64,000 nt of DNA from Streptomyces sp. NBC_01233 (GTDB lineage: Bacteria > Actinomycetota > Actinomycetes > Streptomycetales > Streptomycetaceae), in the NCBI RefSeq assembly GCF_035989305.1, contig NZ_CP108514.1, positions 8,412,501 through 8,476,500 of the forward strand. Reading direction: 5' to 3'. Shown piece after piece: positions 7,598 to 16,666 of this stretch. Under the pieces are notes generated by a model that did not search any database, was not told the DNA's origin, and worked only from the letters and a program-made list of their open reading frames with translations. The translations under genes were made by a program, and so were the position numbers. Positions within the stretch are counted from its first letter, which is position 1; each line of letters opens with the position of its first letter.

Positions 7598-8155
7598 ATG
7601 ACTGCTCCGACGGTCCCGACGGTCCACACCGCTCCGTCCCCCCGTAGCCCCCGTCCTCCCCGTTCCGGCGACGGCCGTCCCGGCTCGCCCGACCTCCTGC
7701 GTTCGGTCTTCCGGCAGCACGCCGCCGGAGTCGCCGTGATCACCGCTAAGGACGGCGCGCGGCCGGTGGGCTTCACCGCGACCTCCCTCAACTCGGTCTC
7801 CGCCGACCCGCCGCTGCTGTCCTTCACGATCGGCACGGGGGCCTCCACCTGGCCGGGGGTGCGCGACAGCGAGTACCTCGGCGTCCACATACTCGGCGAG
7901 CACCAACGGGAGCTGGCCGGGCTGTTCGCCCGCAGCGGAGCCGACCGCTTCGGCCCGGCCACCGGCTGGAACCCGGGGCCGCACGGGGTCCCGCTGCTCG
8001 ACGGCGTACTGGCCTGGCTGGTCTGCCGGGTGGTGGCACGGGTGCCCGCCGGGGAGCATCGTGTGATCATCGCCGCGGCGGTCGCCGGGGATCCGGCCGG
8101 CGAAGGCCGCCCGCTGCTGTACCACCAGGGACGCTTCAACGCGCTGCGCGACTGA
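7598..8155 (+). CDS. flavin reductase family protein (FMN-binding split barrel)
   Basis: 185 residues. Family members reduce FMN or FAD with NAD(P)H, often supplying reduced flavin to a two-component monooxygenase. Recognisable core: LLRSVFRQHAAGVAVITA, GFTATSLNSVSADPPLLSFTI (FMN-binding), and HILGEHQRELAGLFA, with a final YHQGRFNAL. Residues 1-30 are a Pro/Ser-rich extension. ATG 7598 with AGAAGG upstream. No monooxygenase partner sits beside it, so its client is unknown. The leader peptide and hairpin just upstream suggest control by cysteine or sulfur status, which fits a role in sulfonate or sulfur metabolism (inference). Confidence 0.85.
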   Translation: MTAPTVPTVHTAPSPRSPRPPRSGDGRPGSPDLLRSVFRQHAAGVAVITAKDGARPVGFTATSLNSVSADPPLLSFTIGTGASTWPGVRDSEYLGVHILGEHQRELAGLFARSGADRFGPATGWNPGPHGVPLLDGVLAWLVCRVVARVPAGEHRVIIAAAVAGDPAGEGRPLLYHQGRFNALRD

Positions 8156-8301
8156 ATCGTCCCTGCTTGGGAGGGTCGGGCGGCGTTGGGCAGATCACAG
8201 TTCACCAGCCTTGCGACTTGGCGGGACCCACTGTGTACTGACGAGTAACATTCCCTTCGGAGCGCGGGCCGCCCCGACCGGGATCCGCCCGACAAGGCGC
8301 C

Positions 8302-8316
8302 TATGCTGCCTGCATA
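8302..8316. promoter_or_regulatory. TATGC-N5-GCATA inverted repeat before etfB
   Basis: Exact inverted repeat with 5-nt spacer about 40 bp upstream of the etfB start, in the 200-bp gap 8156-8355. The left arm could double as a -10 (TATGCT). No convincing -35 found. Possibly an operator. Confidence 0.35.
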
Positions 8317-8355
8317 AGGCGGTACCAGAAAAGACGATGCGGTAGGAGAGCCGGC

Positions 8356-9141
8356 GTGAGCCTGAGGATCGTTGTCTGTGTGAAGTACGTGCCCGACGCC
8401 ACTGGCGACCGGCAGTTCACCGAGGACTTGACCGTCAACCGTGACGACGTCGACGGCCTGCTGTCGGAGCTCGACGAGTACGCCGTCGAGCAGGCGCTGC
8501 AGATCGCCGAAGAGGCCGACGACGCCGAGATCACCGTTCTGACGGTGGGCCCCGAGGACGCCAAGGACGCGCTGCGCAAGGCGCTCTCGATGGGCGCCGA
8601 CAAGGCCATCCACGTCGAGGACGACGACCTGCACGGCTCCGACGTCATGGGCACCTCGCTGGTGCTCGCCAAGGCCATCGAGAAGGCCGGCTACGACCTG
8701 GTCATCACGGGCATGGCGTCGACCGACGGCACCATGGGCGTGCTGCCGGCGATCCTGGCCGAGCGCCTGGGCGTCCCGCAGGTCACCCTGCTCTCCGAGG
8801 TCAAGGTCGAGGACGGCACCGTGACCGGCCGCCGTGACGGCGACACCGCGAGCGAGCAGCTGGAGGCCTCCCTCCCCGCGCTCGTCTCGGTGACGGACCA
8901 GTCGGGCGAGGCCCGCTACCCGTCCTTCAAGGGCATCATGGCCGCCAAGAAGAAGCCGGTTCAGTCCTGGGACCTGGAGGAGCTGGAGATCGAGGCCGAC
9001 GAGGTCGGTCTGGAAGGCTCCTGGACCGCGGTCGACGCCGCGGCGCAGCGCCCGGCCCGTACCGCCGGCACGATCGTCAAGGACGAGGGCGAGGGCGGCA
9101 AGCAGCTGGCCGAGTTCCTGGCCGGCCAGAAGTTCATCTAA
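8356..9141 (+). CDS. etfB: electron transfer flavoprotein beta subunit
   Basis: 261 residues, full family length. With EtfA it forms the soluble FAD heterodimer that accepts electrons from acyl-CoA dehydrogenases and passes them to the respiratory chain. The N-terminus MSLRIVVCVKYVPD, the VTVGPEDAKDALRKALSMGADKAIHV segment and the TDGTMGVLPAILAERLGVPQ loop are characteristic; the C-terminal arm that wraps EtfA is present. GTG start with AGGAG at about 8344. It precedes etfA by 60 bp with no terminator, so the two are one operon. Confidence 0.96.
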   Translation: MSLRIVVCVKYVPDATGDRQFTEDLTVNRDDVDGLLSELDEYAVEQALQIAEEADDAEITVLTVGPEDAKDALRKALSMGADKAIHVEDDDLHGSDVMGTSLVLAKAIEKAGYDLVITGMASTDGTMGVLPAILAERLGVPQVTLLSEVKVEDGTVTGRRDGDTASEQLEASLPALVSVTDQSGEARYPSFKGIMAAKKKPVQSWDLEELEIEADEVGLEGSWTAVDAAAQRPARTAGTIVKDEGEGGKQLAEFLAGQKFI

Positions 9142-9201
9142 GAGCTTCGGCCAACCCCTCCATAGCCCCCAGACACTTCGCAATCGCAGGAGAGCAGTCC
9201 C

Positions 9202-10164
<963 letters not shown>

Positions 10165-10195
10165 CCTGCGCTTCTGTTCGTAGCTCCACTTCTCC

Positions 10196-10228
10196 GGGGC
10201 CGTGTGGTGTTTCTCACCGCACGGCCCC
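10196..10228 (+). terminator. etfBA terminator hairpin
   Basis: GGGGCCGTGTGGTG, loop TTTCT, CACCGCACGGCCCC: a 14-bp stem with one G-U pair, 31 nt after the etfA stop. No U-tract follows, as is common in high-GC actinomycetes. Confidence 0.85.
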
Positions 10229-10259
10229 GAGTCGTTCGTCCCACGCGTCGGAGGGACCA

Positions 10260-10288
10260 TTGACGGAGCGGAACCCCGTGACTAAATT
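10260..10288 (+). promoter_or_regulatory. promoter TTGACG-N17-TAAATT
   Basis: -35 TTGACG (10260-10265) and -10 TAAATT (10283-10288) with ideal 17-bp spacing, in a locally AT-rich patch right after the etf terminator. It predicts a start near 10295, about 45 nt before the DUF6986 gene. Confidence 0.65.
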
Positions 10289-10307
10289 CTGCTATGCGGA
10301 TCTAAGC

Positions 10308-10322
10308 TTCCGTGAAGCGGAA
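10308..10322. promoter_or_regulatory. TTCCG-N5-CGGAA palindrome (candidate IclR-type operator)
   Basis: Exact inverted repeat in the predicted 5' leader, between the likely transcription start and the GAGGAG ribosome site, where a bound repressor would block elongation. TTCCG/CGGAA arms recall sites of IclR-family regulators of purine and glyoxylate metabolism; that link is from memory and unverified. Confidence 0.5.
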
Positions 10323-10338
10323 AAGAGGAGAGTGCACG

Positions 10339-11637
10339 ATGGGTCAGCAGGAGAAGGTGGCGACGAGCCTCGCAGGCGCGGTCAGCGAGGGCATCAGCGC
10401 CTCCCTCGCGCCGGTGGACGCGGAGCTCGCGCGCCACTACCCGGGCGACCCCGGCACCCGGCAGCCCATCCACACGGTCTACGTACCCGGTGACGTCTTC
10501 GCCGCCGACACCATCCGCTCCTGGGGCGACCAGGCCCTCGCCGCCCTCGACGAGCACGCCCCGGACGCCGCGACCTTCGCCAAGGTGCTCGGCATCTCCG
10601 GCGAGCTGGCCGTACCGGTCTACGACCGCGTCCGCGCCAAGCTGCTGCGCGAGCCCATCGAGGACCTGCGCGTCGACTTCGAGGACGGCTTCGGCGTCCG
10701 CTCCGACGAGGAGGAGGACCAGGCCGCGGCCCGCGCGGCCCGCCTGATCTCCGAGGCGTACTCCAACGGCACCAACGCTCCCTACATGGGCATCCGCATG
10801 AAGTGCATGGAGTCCAACGTCCGCGACCGCGGCATCCGCACCACGGACGTCTTCCTCTCCGGCCTGCTCGCTCACGGCGGCCTGCCGGACAACCTGGTCC
10901 TGACCCTTCCCAAGGTCACGTACGCCGAGCAGGTCACCGCGTTCGTCAAGCTGCTGGAGGCCTTCGAGACCTCCCGCGGTCTGCGCCCGGGCCGGATCGG
11001 CTTCGAGATCCAGATCGAGACCAGCCAGTCGATCCTGGCCTCCGACGGCACCGCCACCGTGGCCCGCATGATCGAGGCCTCCCAGGGCCGTGCCACCGGC
11101 CTGCACTACGGCACCTTCGACTACAGCGCCTGCGTCGGCGTCTCGGCCGCGTACCAGGCCAGCGACCACCCCGCCGCGGACCACGCCAAGGCGATCATGC
11201 AGGTCGCGGCCGCCGGCACCGGCGTACGCGTCTCCGACGGATCGACGAACGTCCTGCCGATCGGCGCCACCGAGAAGGTCCACGAGGCCTGGAAGCTGCA
11301 CTACGGCCTCACCCGCCGGGCCCTGGCCCGCGCCTACTACCAGGGCTGGGACATGCACCCCGGCCACCTGCCGACCCGCTACGCTGCCGTCTTCACCTTC
11401 TACCGCGAGGGCCTGGAGACCGCGGCGGCCCGCCTCAAGGCCTACGTCGCCAAGATCGAGGGCGACGTGATGGACGAGCCCGCCACGGCCAAGGCCCTGG
11501 CCGGCTACCTGGTCCGCGGCCTCGACTGCGGCGCCGTGGGCCCCGAGGAGGTCACCGCCCTGACCGGCCTGACCCGCGCGGAACTGGACGCCTTCGCGAT
11601 CCCCCGCCGCTCGGCGACCCTGACGGCGACCGCCTGA
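10339..11637 (+). CDS. aldolase/citrate-lyase superfamily protein (DUF6986)
   Basis: 432 residues. It belongs to the phosphoenolpyruvate/pyruvate-binding TIM-barrel superfamily that includes HpcH/HpaI aldolases, citrate lyase beta and malate synthase. Metal- and substrate-binding landmarks include EDLRVDFEDGFG (acidic pair), a central GFEIQIETSQSIL strand (Glu ligand), GLHYGTFDYSA, and DMHPGHLPTRYAAVF near the C-terminus. The reaction is unknown. ATG 10339 chosen for GAGGAGAG nine bases upstream; the frame back to 10312 includes the ribosome site. Single-gene transcript between a dedicated promoter and a strong hairpin. Confidence 0.8.
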   Translation: MGQQEKVATSLAGAVSEGISASLAPVDAELARHYPGDPGTRQPIHTVYVPGDVFAADTIRSWGDQALAALDEHAPDAATFAKVLGISGELAVPVYDRVRAKLLREPIEDLRVDFEDGFGVRSDEEEDQAAARAARLISEAYSNGTNAPYMGIRMKCMESNVRDRGIRTTDVFLSGLLAHGGLPDNLVLTLPKVTYAEQVTAFVKLLEAFETSRGLRPGRIGFEIQIETSQSILASDGTATVARMIEASQGRATGLHYGTFDYSACVGVSAAYQASDHPAADHAKAIMQVAAAGTGVRVSDGSTNVLPIGATEKVHEAWKLHYGLTRRALARAYYQGWDMHPGHLPTRYAAVFTFYREGLETAAARLKAYVAKIEGDVMDEPATAKALAGYLVRGLDCGAVGPEEVTALTGLTRAELDAFAIPRRSATLTATA

Positions 11638-11652
11638 TCCGGACGGCTCGAG

Positions 11653-11684
11653 CGGCCCGGCCCCGGTTCACCGGGGCCGGGCCG
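11653..11684. terminator. bidirectional terminator between convergent genes
   Basis: Perfect 14-bp stem (CGGCCCGGCCCCGG / CCGGGGCCGGGCCG) with TTCA loop. It serves the DUF6986 gene from the left and overlaps the last codons of the WD40 gene coming from the right. Confidence 0.82.
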
Positions 11685-14025
11685 TCGGCGCATGCGGGCC
11701 GGGAAGCACCCAGAACCGCAGGGTGCCGTCCTCTCCGGCGGAGGCGAGCAGGCTGCCGTCGGGGGAGAAGGCGACGCCCCGGACGGCGCCGGTGTGCCCG
11801 GTCAGCGGCAGAGCGCTGACGGACTCGCCCGCATGCGCGTCCCACAGCCGCACCGTGCCGTCCGTACCGGCACTGGCCAGGAGCCGGCCGTCCGGGGAGA
11901 AGACGAGGTCGTACACCTGCCCGGTGTGCCCGGACAGCGTCAGGCTGCGCGACGGCCCGGCGGGCAGGTGCCAGAGCCGGATGGTGCCGCCGATGTCACC
12001 GGTGGCCAGCAGACGGCCGTCCGGCGAGAAGGCCAGCGCGAGGATCGAGGCCCGGTGGGCGTCCAGCTCCAGGCTGGACGGATCACGGGTGGTGCGGTCC
12101 CAGAGAGCCACCTTCTCGTCGATCGCGGCGGCCAGTGTGCGCCCGTCGGGGGAGACCGCGAGGGCGTAGACGCTGGACACCCCGTCGGGCACCCGCGGGG
12201 TGGCCCACAGACCGGCCTCCACCCCCCAGAAGAAGATCCGGCCGGTCGCGTCGATCGTCGCCGCCCACCGGCCATCGGCGGCGAAGGCGACGCGTCTCTT
12301 CAACGACACGGGCCGGACCAGCGCAGTGGACGGGTCCGTGCCCGGGGTCCACACTCCGGCCGGGCCGCCCTCGACAGGGAACTCCAGTCCCCACGGGGTG
12401 TCCGCCGGCAGCGCCAGCTCGTCGGGCAGTGACTCGCGCGTCACAGGATCCCAGGCCAGGACCCTCTGGTCCTCGCTGTGGACGAGGAGCCGGCCGCCGT
12501 CCGGAGAGAAGGCGAGCCGGCGCAGCGGCGTCCCGGCCTTGCCCGAGGTGGCAGGCAGGGGTACGGCGTGCCCCTGGCGCAGGGCGGCGGTCAGGGCCCG
12601 GGATCCGAGCGGCGAGGGAGCCCGCGAGGCGACGTCCGGATCGAGGTGGTAGACGACCATGACCTCGCTCTCGCCGCAGGCGGCCAGGACGCGGCCGTCC
12701 GGCGAGAACGCGACGTTGTGGACCGGCCGTTCGTGCCCGGTCAGGGGAGGACCCACGGGGGCGCCGGTGGCCGGGTCCCACAGCCGTACGGTCCCGTCGT
12801 CGCAGCCGGTGGCCAGCAGGCGGCCGTCCGCGGAGAACGCCACGCCCCAAGTGAACGGGTCGGGACCGGCGAGCGGCCCGCCGACGGCGGCGCCGGTGGA
12901 GGTGTCCCACAGTCGGGCCCCGTCGACGCCGGCGGTGGCCAGCAGGCGGCCGTCCGGGGAGAAGGCCATCCCTTGTACCTCGCCCTCGTGCCCGATGAGG
13001 GGCTCGCCGACGCTCGATCCCGTGATGAGGTCCCACACCCGGATGGCGTGCTTGCCTTTCAGCGCGGCCAACAGGCCACCGTCGGGGAGGACGGCCAACG
13101 CCCCGACCTCCCCGAAGTGCCCGATGAGCGGTGGTCCGGCGGGCTCGCCGGTGGTCGCGTGCCACCTGCGCACGCTCTCGTCGTCGGCGGCCGTGACCAC
13201 CGTGCGGCCGTCGGGGGAGAAGGCCACGACCTCGACGGACTCCTCGTGGCCGGGCAGGGCCGGACCCGTCGCGGCAAGGGTCGACAGGTCCCACAGTCGC
13301 GCGGTGCAGTTGCCGGCACCCGTGGCCAGCGTGCGGCCGTCCGGCGAGAACGCCATGGCGCTGACCTTGTAGACGTCGACTTTGATCTCGCCCGCGGACC
13401 GGCCGCGGACGGGGTCCCACAACTGCACCATCCCCTCGCCGCCGGTCGCCAGGAGCCGCCCGTCGGGAGAGAACGCCGCGCTGCGGGGGTGGTTCGTGTT
13501 CGCGGTCAGCAGGCAGGCCACGAAGAACCCGGTCTCACCGGCGGGCGGGGGCGCGGCGGACGATGGGGCAGGAGCAGGAGCAGGAGCAGGGGCAGGGGCA
13601 GGGGCGGGCACGGAAGCGGGCGCAGGAGCGGAGATCCGGGGCGGCACGGGGGGCGCCGGGGCGGCTTCGGGAGCGGTCGCCTCGCGCCGGTCCGGCGCCG
13701 GAGGCTGGAGGGCGGCCAGCGCGCGCCAGCGGCTCCGCCAGGGGTCCAGCCGTGGGGAGTTGTGCGGCGGAACGGCCGTTTCCTGCCCGTACTCGTCGTA
13801 CGCGTACAGGACCCGCACCAAGGCCATCAGCTTGTCGAGGCCCAGCAGCCGCTGCCCCCGGAACGCGTCGCTCTGCGTGGCCACCGGCAGTTGGATCCCG
13901 ATCCGGGACTTCGCCGCCCGGCTCTCCAGCTTCCGGTACGAGGGGTTGCCGCGCTCGATCCGCAGTCGGCGCAAGTCGCCCGCGAGGCGGCTCAGTTCCT
14001 CCTCGAAGCCACTGTTCGAACCCAC
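11668..14025 (-). CDS. WD40-repeat protein with XRE-like helical N-terminus
   Basis: 785 residues. Residues 1-75 are charged and helical (ELSRLAGDLRRLRIERGNPSYRKLE...), resembling the helix-turn-helix head of actinobacterial XRE-WD40 proteins. An Ala/Pro linker (about 100-160) follows, then at least 13 WD40 repeats recognisable by AFSPDGRLLATG...VRLWD, enough for two seven-bladed propellers if one degenerate blade is counted. Such proteins are scaffolds or sensors. No signal peptide or NTPase domain. GTG 14025 chosen: it has AGGGGG upstream and begins exactly where conserved-looking sequence starts; the longer frame to 14256 is low-quality Pro/Arg sequence overlapping the next gene. Confidence 0.82.
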   Translation of the reverse strand: MGSNSGFEEELSRLAGDLRRLRIERGNPSYRKLESRAAKSRIGIQLPVATQSDAFRGQRLLGLDKLMALVRVLYAYDEYGQETAVPPHNSPRLDPWRSRWRALAALQPPAPDRREATAPEAAPAPPVPPRISAPAPASVPAPAPAPAPAPAPAPSSAAPPPAGETGFFVACLLTANTNHPRSAAFSPDGRLLATGGEGMVQLWDPVRGRSAGEIKVDVYKVSAMAFSPDGRTLATGAGNCTARLWDLSTLAATGPALPGHEESVEVVAFSPDGRTVVTAADDESVRRWHATTGEPAGPPLIGHFGEVGALAVLPDGGLLAALKGKHAIRVWDLITGSSVGEPLIGHEGEVQGMAFSPDGRLLATAGVDGARLWDTSTGAAVGGPLAGPDPFTWGVAFSADGRLLATGCDDGTVRLWDPATGAPVGPPLTGHERPVHNVAFSPDGRVLAACGESEVMVVYHLDPDVASRAPSPLGSRALTAALRQGHAVPLPATSGKAGTPLRRLAFSPDGGRLLVHSEDQRVLAWDPVTRESLPDELALPADTPWGLEFPVEGGPAGVWTPGTDPSTALVRPVSLKRRVAFAADGRWAATIDATGRIFFWGVEAGLWATPRVPDGVSSVYALAVSPDGRTLAAAIDEKVALWDRTTRDPSSLELDAHRASILALAFSPDGRLLATGDIGGTIRLWHLPAGPSRSLTLSGHTGQVYDLVFSPDGRLLASAGTDGTVRLWDAHAGESVSALPLTGHTGAVRGVAFSPDGSLLASAGEDGTLRFWVLPGPHAPTARPR

Positions 14026-14205
14026 CTGCGCCCCCTGGACCGTGCGGAAGGCCAGGCTAGGGCGCGGTCCGCCGAACAGTCCCGGACTTTCCGGAACAGC
14101 GGCGAACACCCCGGGATTTCCGGGCGGGTTCGGTAGTGATCGCGATGGCCGCGGATCCGTTCCGCCCGTGCGGGAACGGTCCGGTCCGTCGACTGCAATC
14201 GGGCC

Positions 14206-14406
14206 ATGACCACACCTCAGAACCCGACGGACCCCGAGCCGTTCCTGTCCCTGCACACCGCCGTCGTGCTGCTCGCCGCGATCCTGATCGGCGTCACGGC
14301 CGGCGGCCTGACCTTCCTCGGCGGTTCCGGTGCCGCGCTCGGCGTGCTCGCCGGGCTGACCGCCGCCGGTGGCGCCGTTCCGGTGCTGCGGACCCTCATC
14401 CGCTGA
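14206..14406 (+). CDS. small two-TM membrane protein
   Basis: 66 residues: polar head, then two hydrophobic helices (about 18-38 and 40-60) separated by GGS. No domain recognised. Its 3' end overlaps the LacI gene end by 11 bp in convergent orientation. Codon bias is typical of the genome, which supports a real gene despite a weak ribosome site. Confidence 0.6.
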   Translation: MTTPQNPTDPEPFLSLHTAVVLLAAILIGVTAGGLTFLGGSGAALGVLAGLTAAGGAVPVLRTLIR

Positions 14407-15436
14407 ACGGGGGGAGCTCGCCCGAGCCGCGGGGGATCAGTCGGGTCGGGAGTTCGGTGCGCGTCGTCGGGAGGGCGGCTCCCGACAGGCGCTGGAAGAG
14501 GCGGTCCGTGGCCACTCGGCCGAGGGTCGCCGGGTCCTGGGCCACCACCGTGACGCCGGGGCGGAGCAGGTCGGCCAGCTCGAAGTCGTCGAAGCCGACC
14601 AGGGCCACCGGGTGCTCCAGGGCTGCGAGGACCCGTACCACCGTGACCGTCACGCGGTTGTTGCCCGCGAAGACGGCGGTGACCGGGTCCTGGTCCGCGA
14701 GCATCGACCTCGTCGCCGCCGCCACCCGGCCCGGGTCGGTGGAGCCGAGGGAGACCCAGGAATCGTCCACCGGCAGACCCGCGTCGGCCATGGCGGTGCG
14801 ATAGCCGCGCAGGCGCTCCGCCGCCGTGTGGATGCGCGGGTGGTCGCCGACGAAGCCGATCCGGCGGTGGCCGCCCGCGATCAGGTGGGCCACTCCGCCA
14901 CGGGCGCCGCCGAAGCTGTCCGAGAGCACGACGTCCGCGTCGATCCTCCCGGCCGGGCGGTCCACGAACACCGTGGCCACACCGGCCCGCATCTCCGGCT
15001 CCAGGTAGCGGTGGTCGTCCCCGGCCGGGATCACGATCAGGCCGTCCACCCGGCGGGCGCACAGCGCGAGCGCCAACTCCCGTTCGCGATCGGGGTCCTC
15101 GGCGCTGGAGCCGTTGATGAGGAGAGCCCCGTGCGAGCGGGCCACTTCTTCCACGGCCCGGTTCAGCGGGCCGTAGAAGGGGTCGGCGAGGTCCTCCAGG
15201 ATCAGGCCCACGGTGGCGGTACGGCCCTTGCGCAGGACGCGCGCGCTGTCGTTGCGGCGGAACCCCAGGGCATCGATGGCCTCTTGGACCCGCTTCTCGG
15301 TCTCGGGGGTGACGCCCGGCTCGCCGTTGACCACCCGAGACACCGTCTTCAGGCCGACGCCCGCCTGGGCCGCCACGTCCTTCATGGTCGGCCGGTTGCC
15401 GTAGCGGGGATCGGACGGGCGGCGGTTGTGGGGCAC
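14396..15436 (-). CDS. LacI-family transcriptional regulator
   Basis: 346 residues. LacI HTH at 18-40 (MKDVAAQAGVGLKTVSRVVNG), hinge helix with RKGRTATVGLI, then a periplasmic-binding-protein-like effector domain (DLADPFYGPLNRAVEE, GLIVIPAGDD, RIGFVGD, TAVFAGNN, LVGFDDFELADLLRPGVTVV). It represses or activates target genes in response to a small ligand, typically a sugar. GTG start with GGAGG nine bases upstream. No sugar transport or catabolic operon adjoins it, so the regulon is elsewhere or it acts on the divergent TmrB-Nudix gene (inference). Confidence 0.93.
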   Translation of the reverse strand: MPHNRRPSDPRYGNRPTMKDVAAQAGVGLKTVSRVVNGEPGVTPETEKRVQEAIDALGFRRNDSARVLRKGRTATVGLILEDLADPFYGPLNRAVEEVARSHGALLINGSSAEDPDRERELALALCARRVDGLIVIPAGDDHRYLEPEMRAGVATVFVDRPAGRIDADVVLSDSFGGARGGVAHLIAGGHRRIGFVGDHPRIHTAAERLRGYRTAMADAGLPVDDSWVSLGSTDPGRVAAATRSMLADQDPVTAVFAGNNRVTVTVVRVLAALEHPVALVGFDDFELADLLRPGVTVVAQDPATLGRVATDRLFQRLSGAALPTTRTELPTRLIPRGSGELPPFSG

Positions 15437-15573
15437 GGTCGTGAATCCTCCGGAGTCTCGGGCAGGGCTGTGACCTTGAGGATAAGCACTCGGCCGATAG
15501 TGAGGTTTCCGTGGCAGGCTGGTGCGGGCAAGCCACTGGGGGCTCCGGACGAGCCATGGGGAGAGGGGTAGAC

Positions 15574-16611
15574 GTGATTGTCTGGATCAACGGCACATTC
15601 AGCGCGGGAAAGACCAGCACGGCCCGCGAACTGGCCGGAATCCTGCCGGACAGCACCCTGTTCGACCCGGAGTTCATCGGCGACGCGCTGCGCGTGCTGC
15701 TGCCGGCCAAACGGCTGGCGGAGGTCACCGACTACCAGGACCTGCCGAGCTGGCGGCGGCTGGTGGTGGACACGGCGGCGGCGATGCTCGCGGAGCTGGG
15801 CGGAGTGCTCGTCGTGCCGATGACGCTGCTGCGCCAAGAGTACCGGGACGAGATCTTCGGCGGGCTCGCGGCACGCCGGATACCGGTGCGGCACGTGCTG
15901 CTGGCCCCTGCGGAAACGATCCTTCGCGAGCGGATCGCGACCCGGGAGGAGCCGGGGGAGCCGGACGAGGTGGACCTCCGGGTCCGCCAGTGGGCCTACG
16001 ACCACATCCCGGTCTACCAGCAGGCCCTCGGCTGGCTCTCGGGCGACGCGCACGTCATCGACAACAGCAGCCTGACGCCGCGCGAGACGGCGCAGCGCAT
16101 CGCCGAGGCCGTCCGCTCCGAGACGGCCCCGGTCTGCGACATCGTGCAGACCCCGGAGCCCACGCGGGAGACGGTGGCGGCCGGGGTACTCCTCTTCGAC
16201 GAGCAGGACCGGGTGCTGCTGGTGGATCCGACGTACAAGGCCGGCTGGGAGTTCCCGGGCGGCGTCGTCGAAGCGGGCGAGGCACCCGCGTGCGGGGGCG
16301 TACGGGAGGTCGCGGAGGAACTGGGCCTCGTACTGGACCGGGCGCCCGGCCTGCTCGTGGTCGACTGGGAGTCCCCGCAGCCCCCCGGGTACGGGGGACT
16401 GCGCCTGCTCTTCGACGGCGGCCGCCTCTCCCCGGAGGCGACGGCCCGGCTCCGCCTTCCGGGCCCGGAACTGAGGGCCTGGCGCTTCGTCACGGAGGCC
16501 GAGGCCGGCGGCCTCCTCCCGCCGCACCGTCACGAACGCCTGCGCTGGGCCCTGCGCGCCCGGGAGCGCGGCCGCCCCCTCTACCTGGAGACGGGCACCC
16601 CGGTCGGCTGA
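15574..16611 (+). CDS. TmrB-like P-loop protein fused to a Nudix hydrolase domain
   Basis: 345 residues in two domains. Residues 1-185 match TmrB-type ATP-binding proteins (tunicamycin-resistance relatives): VWINGTFSAGKTS P-loop at 3-15, FDPEFIGDALR, and a VVPMT strand. Residues 195-320 are a Nudix hydrolase with a complete box from Gly230 to Leu252 (GX5EX7REVAEELGL) and a nearby WEFPGG. Nudix enzymes cleave nucleoside diphosphates linked to another group. The fusion suggests an ATP- or nucleotide-dependent detoxification or salvage step, but no substrate can be read from the sequence. GTG 15574 chosen for GAGAGGGG upstream; the frame opens earlier (ATG 15556). Confidence 0.82.
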   Translation: MIVWINGTFSAGKTSTARELAGILPDSTLFDPEFIGDALRVLLPAKRLAEVTDYQDLPSWRRLVVDTAAAMLAELGGVLVVPMTLLRQEYRDEIFGGLAARRIPVRHVLLAPAETILRERIATREEPGEPDEVDLRVRQWAYDHIPVYQQALGWLSGDAHVIDNSSLTPRETAQRIAEAVRSETAPVCDIVQTPEPTRETVAAGVLLFDEQDRVLLVDPTYKAGWEFPGGVVEAGEAPACGGVREVAEELGLVLDRAPGLLVVDWESPQPPGYGGLRLLFDGGRLSPEATARLRLPGPELRAWRFVTEAEAGGLLPPHRHERLRWALRARERGRPLYLETGTPVG

Positions 16612-16666
16612 GCCCGGCGACGGACGGGCGCCGAGGACGGGAGACCGAGGACGGGAGACCGAGCCG

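Noticed and set aside
14217..15728. 503-codon minus-strand frame over the LacI gene
   Set aside because: Pro/Arg-rich shadow; the LacI HTH is in the other minus-strand frame (14396-15436).
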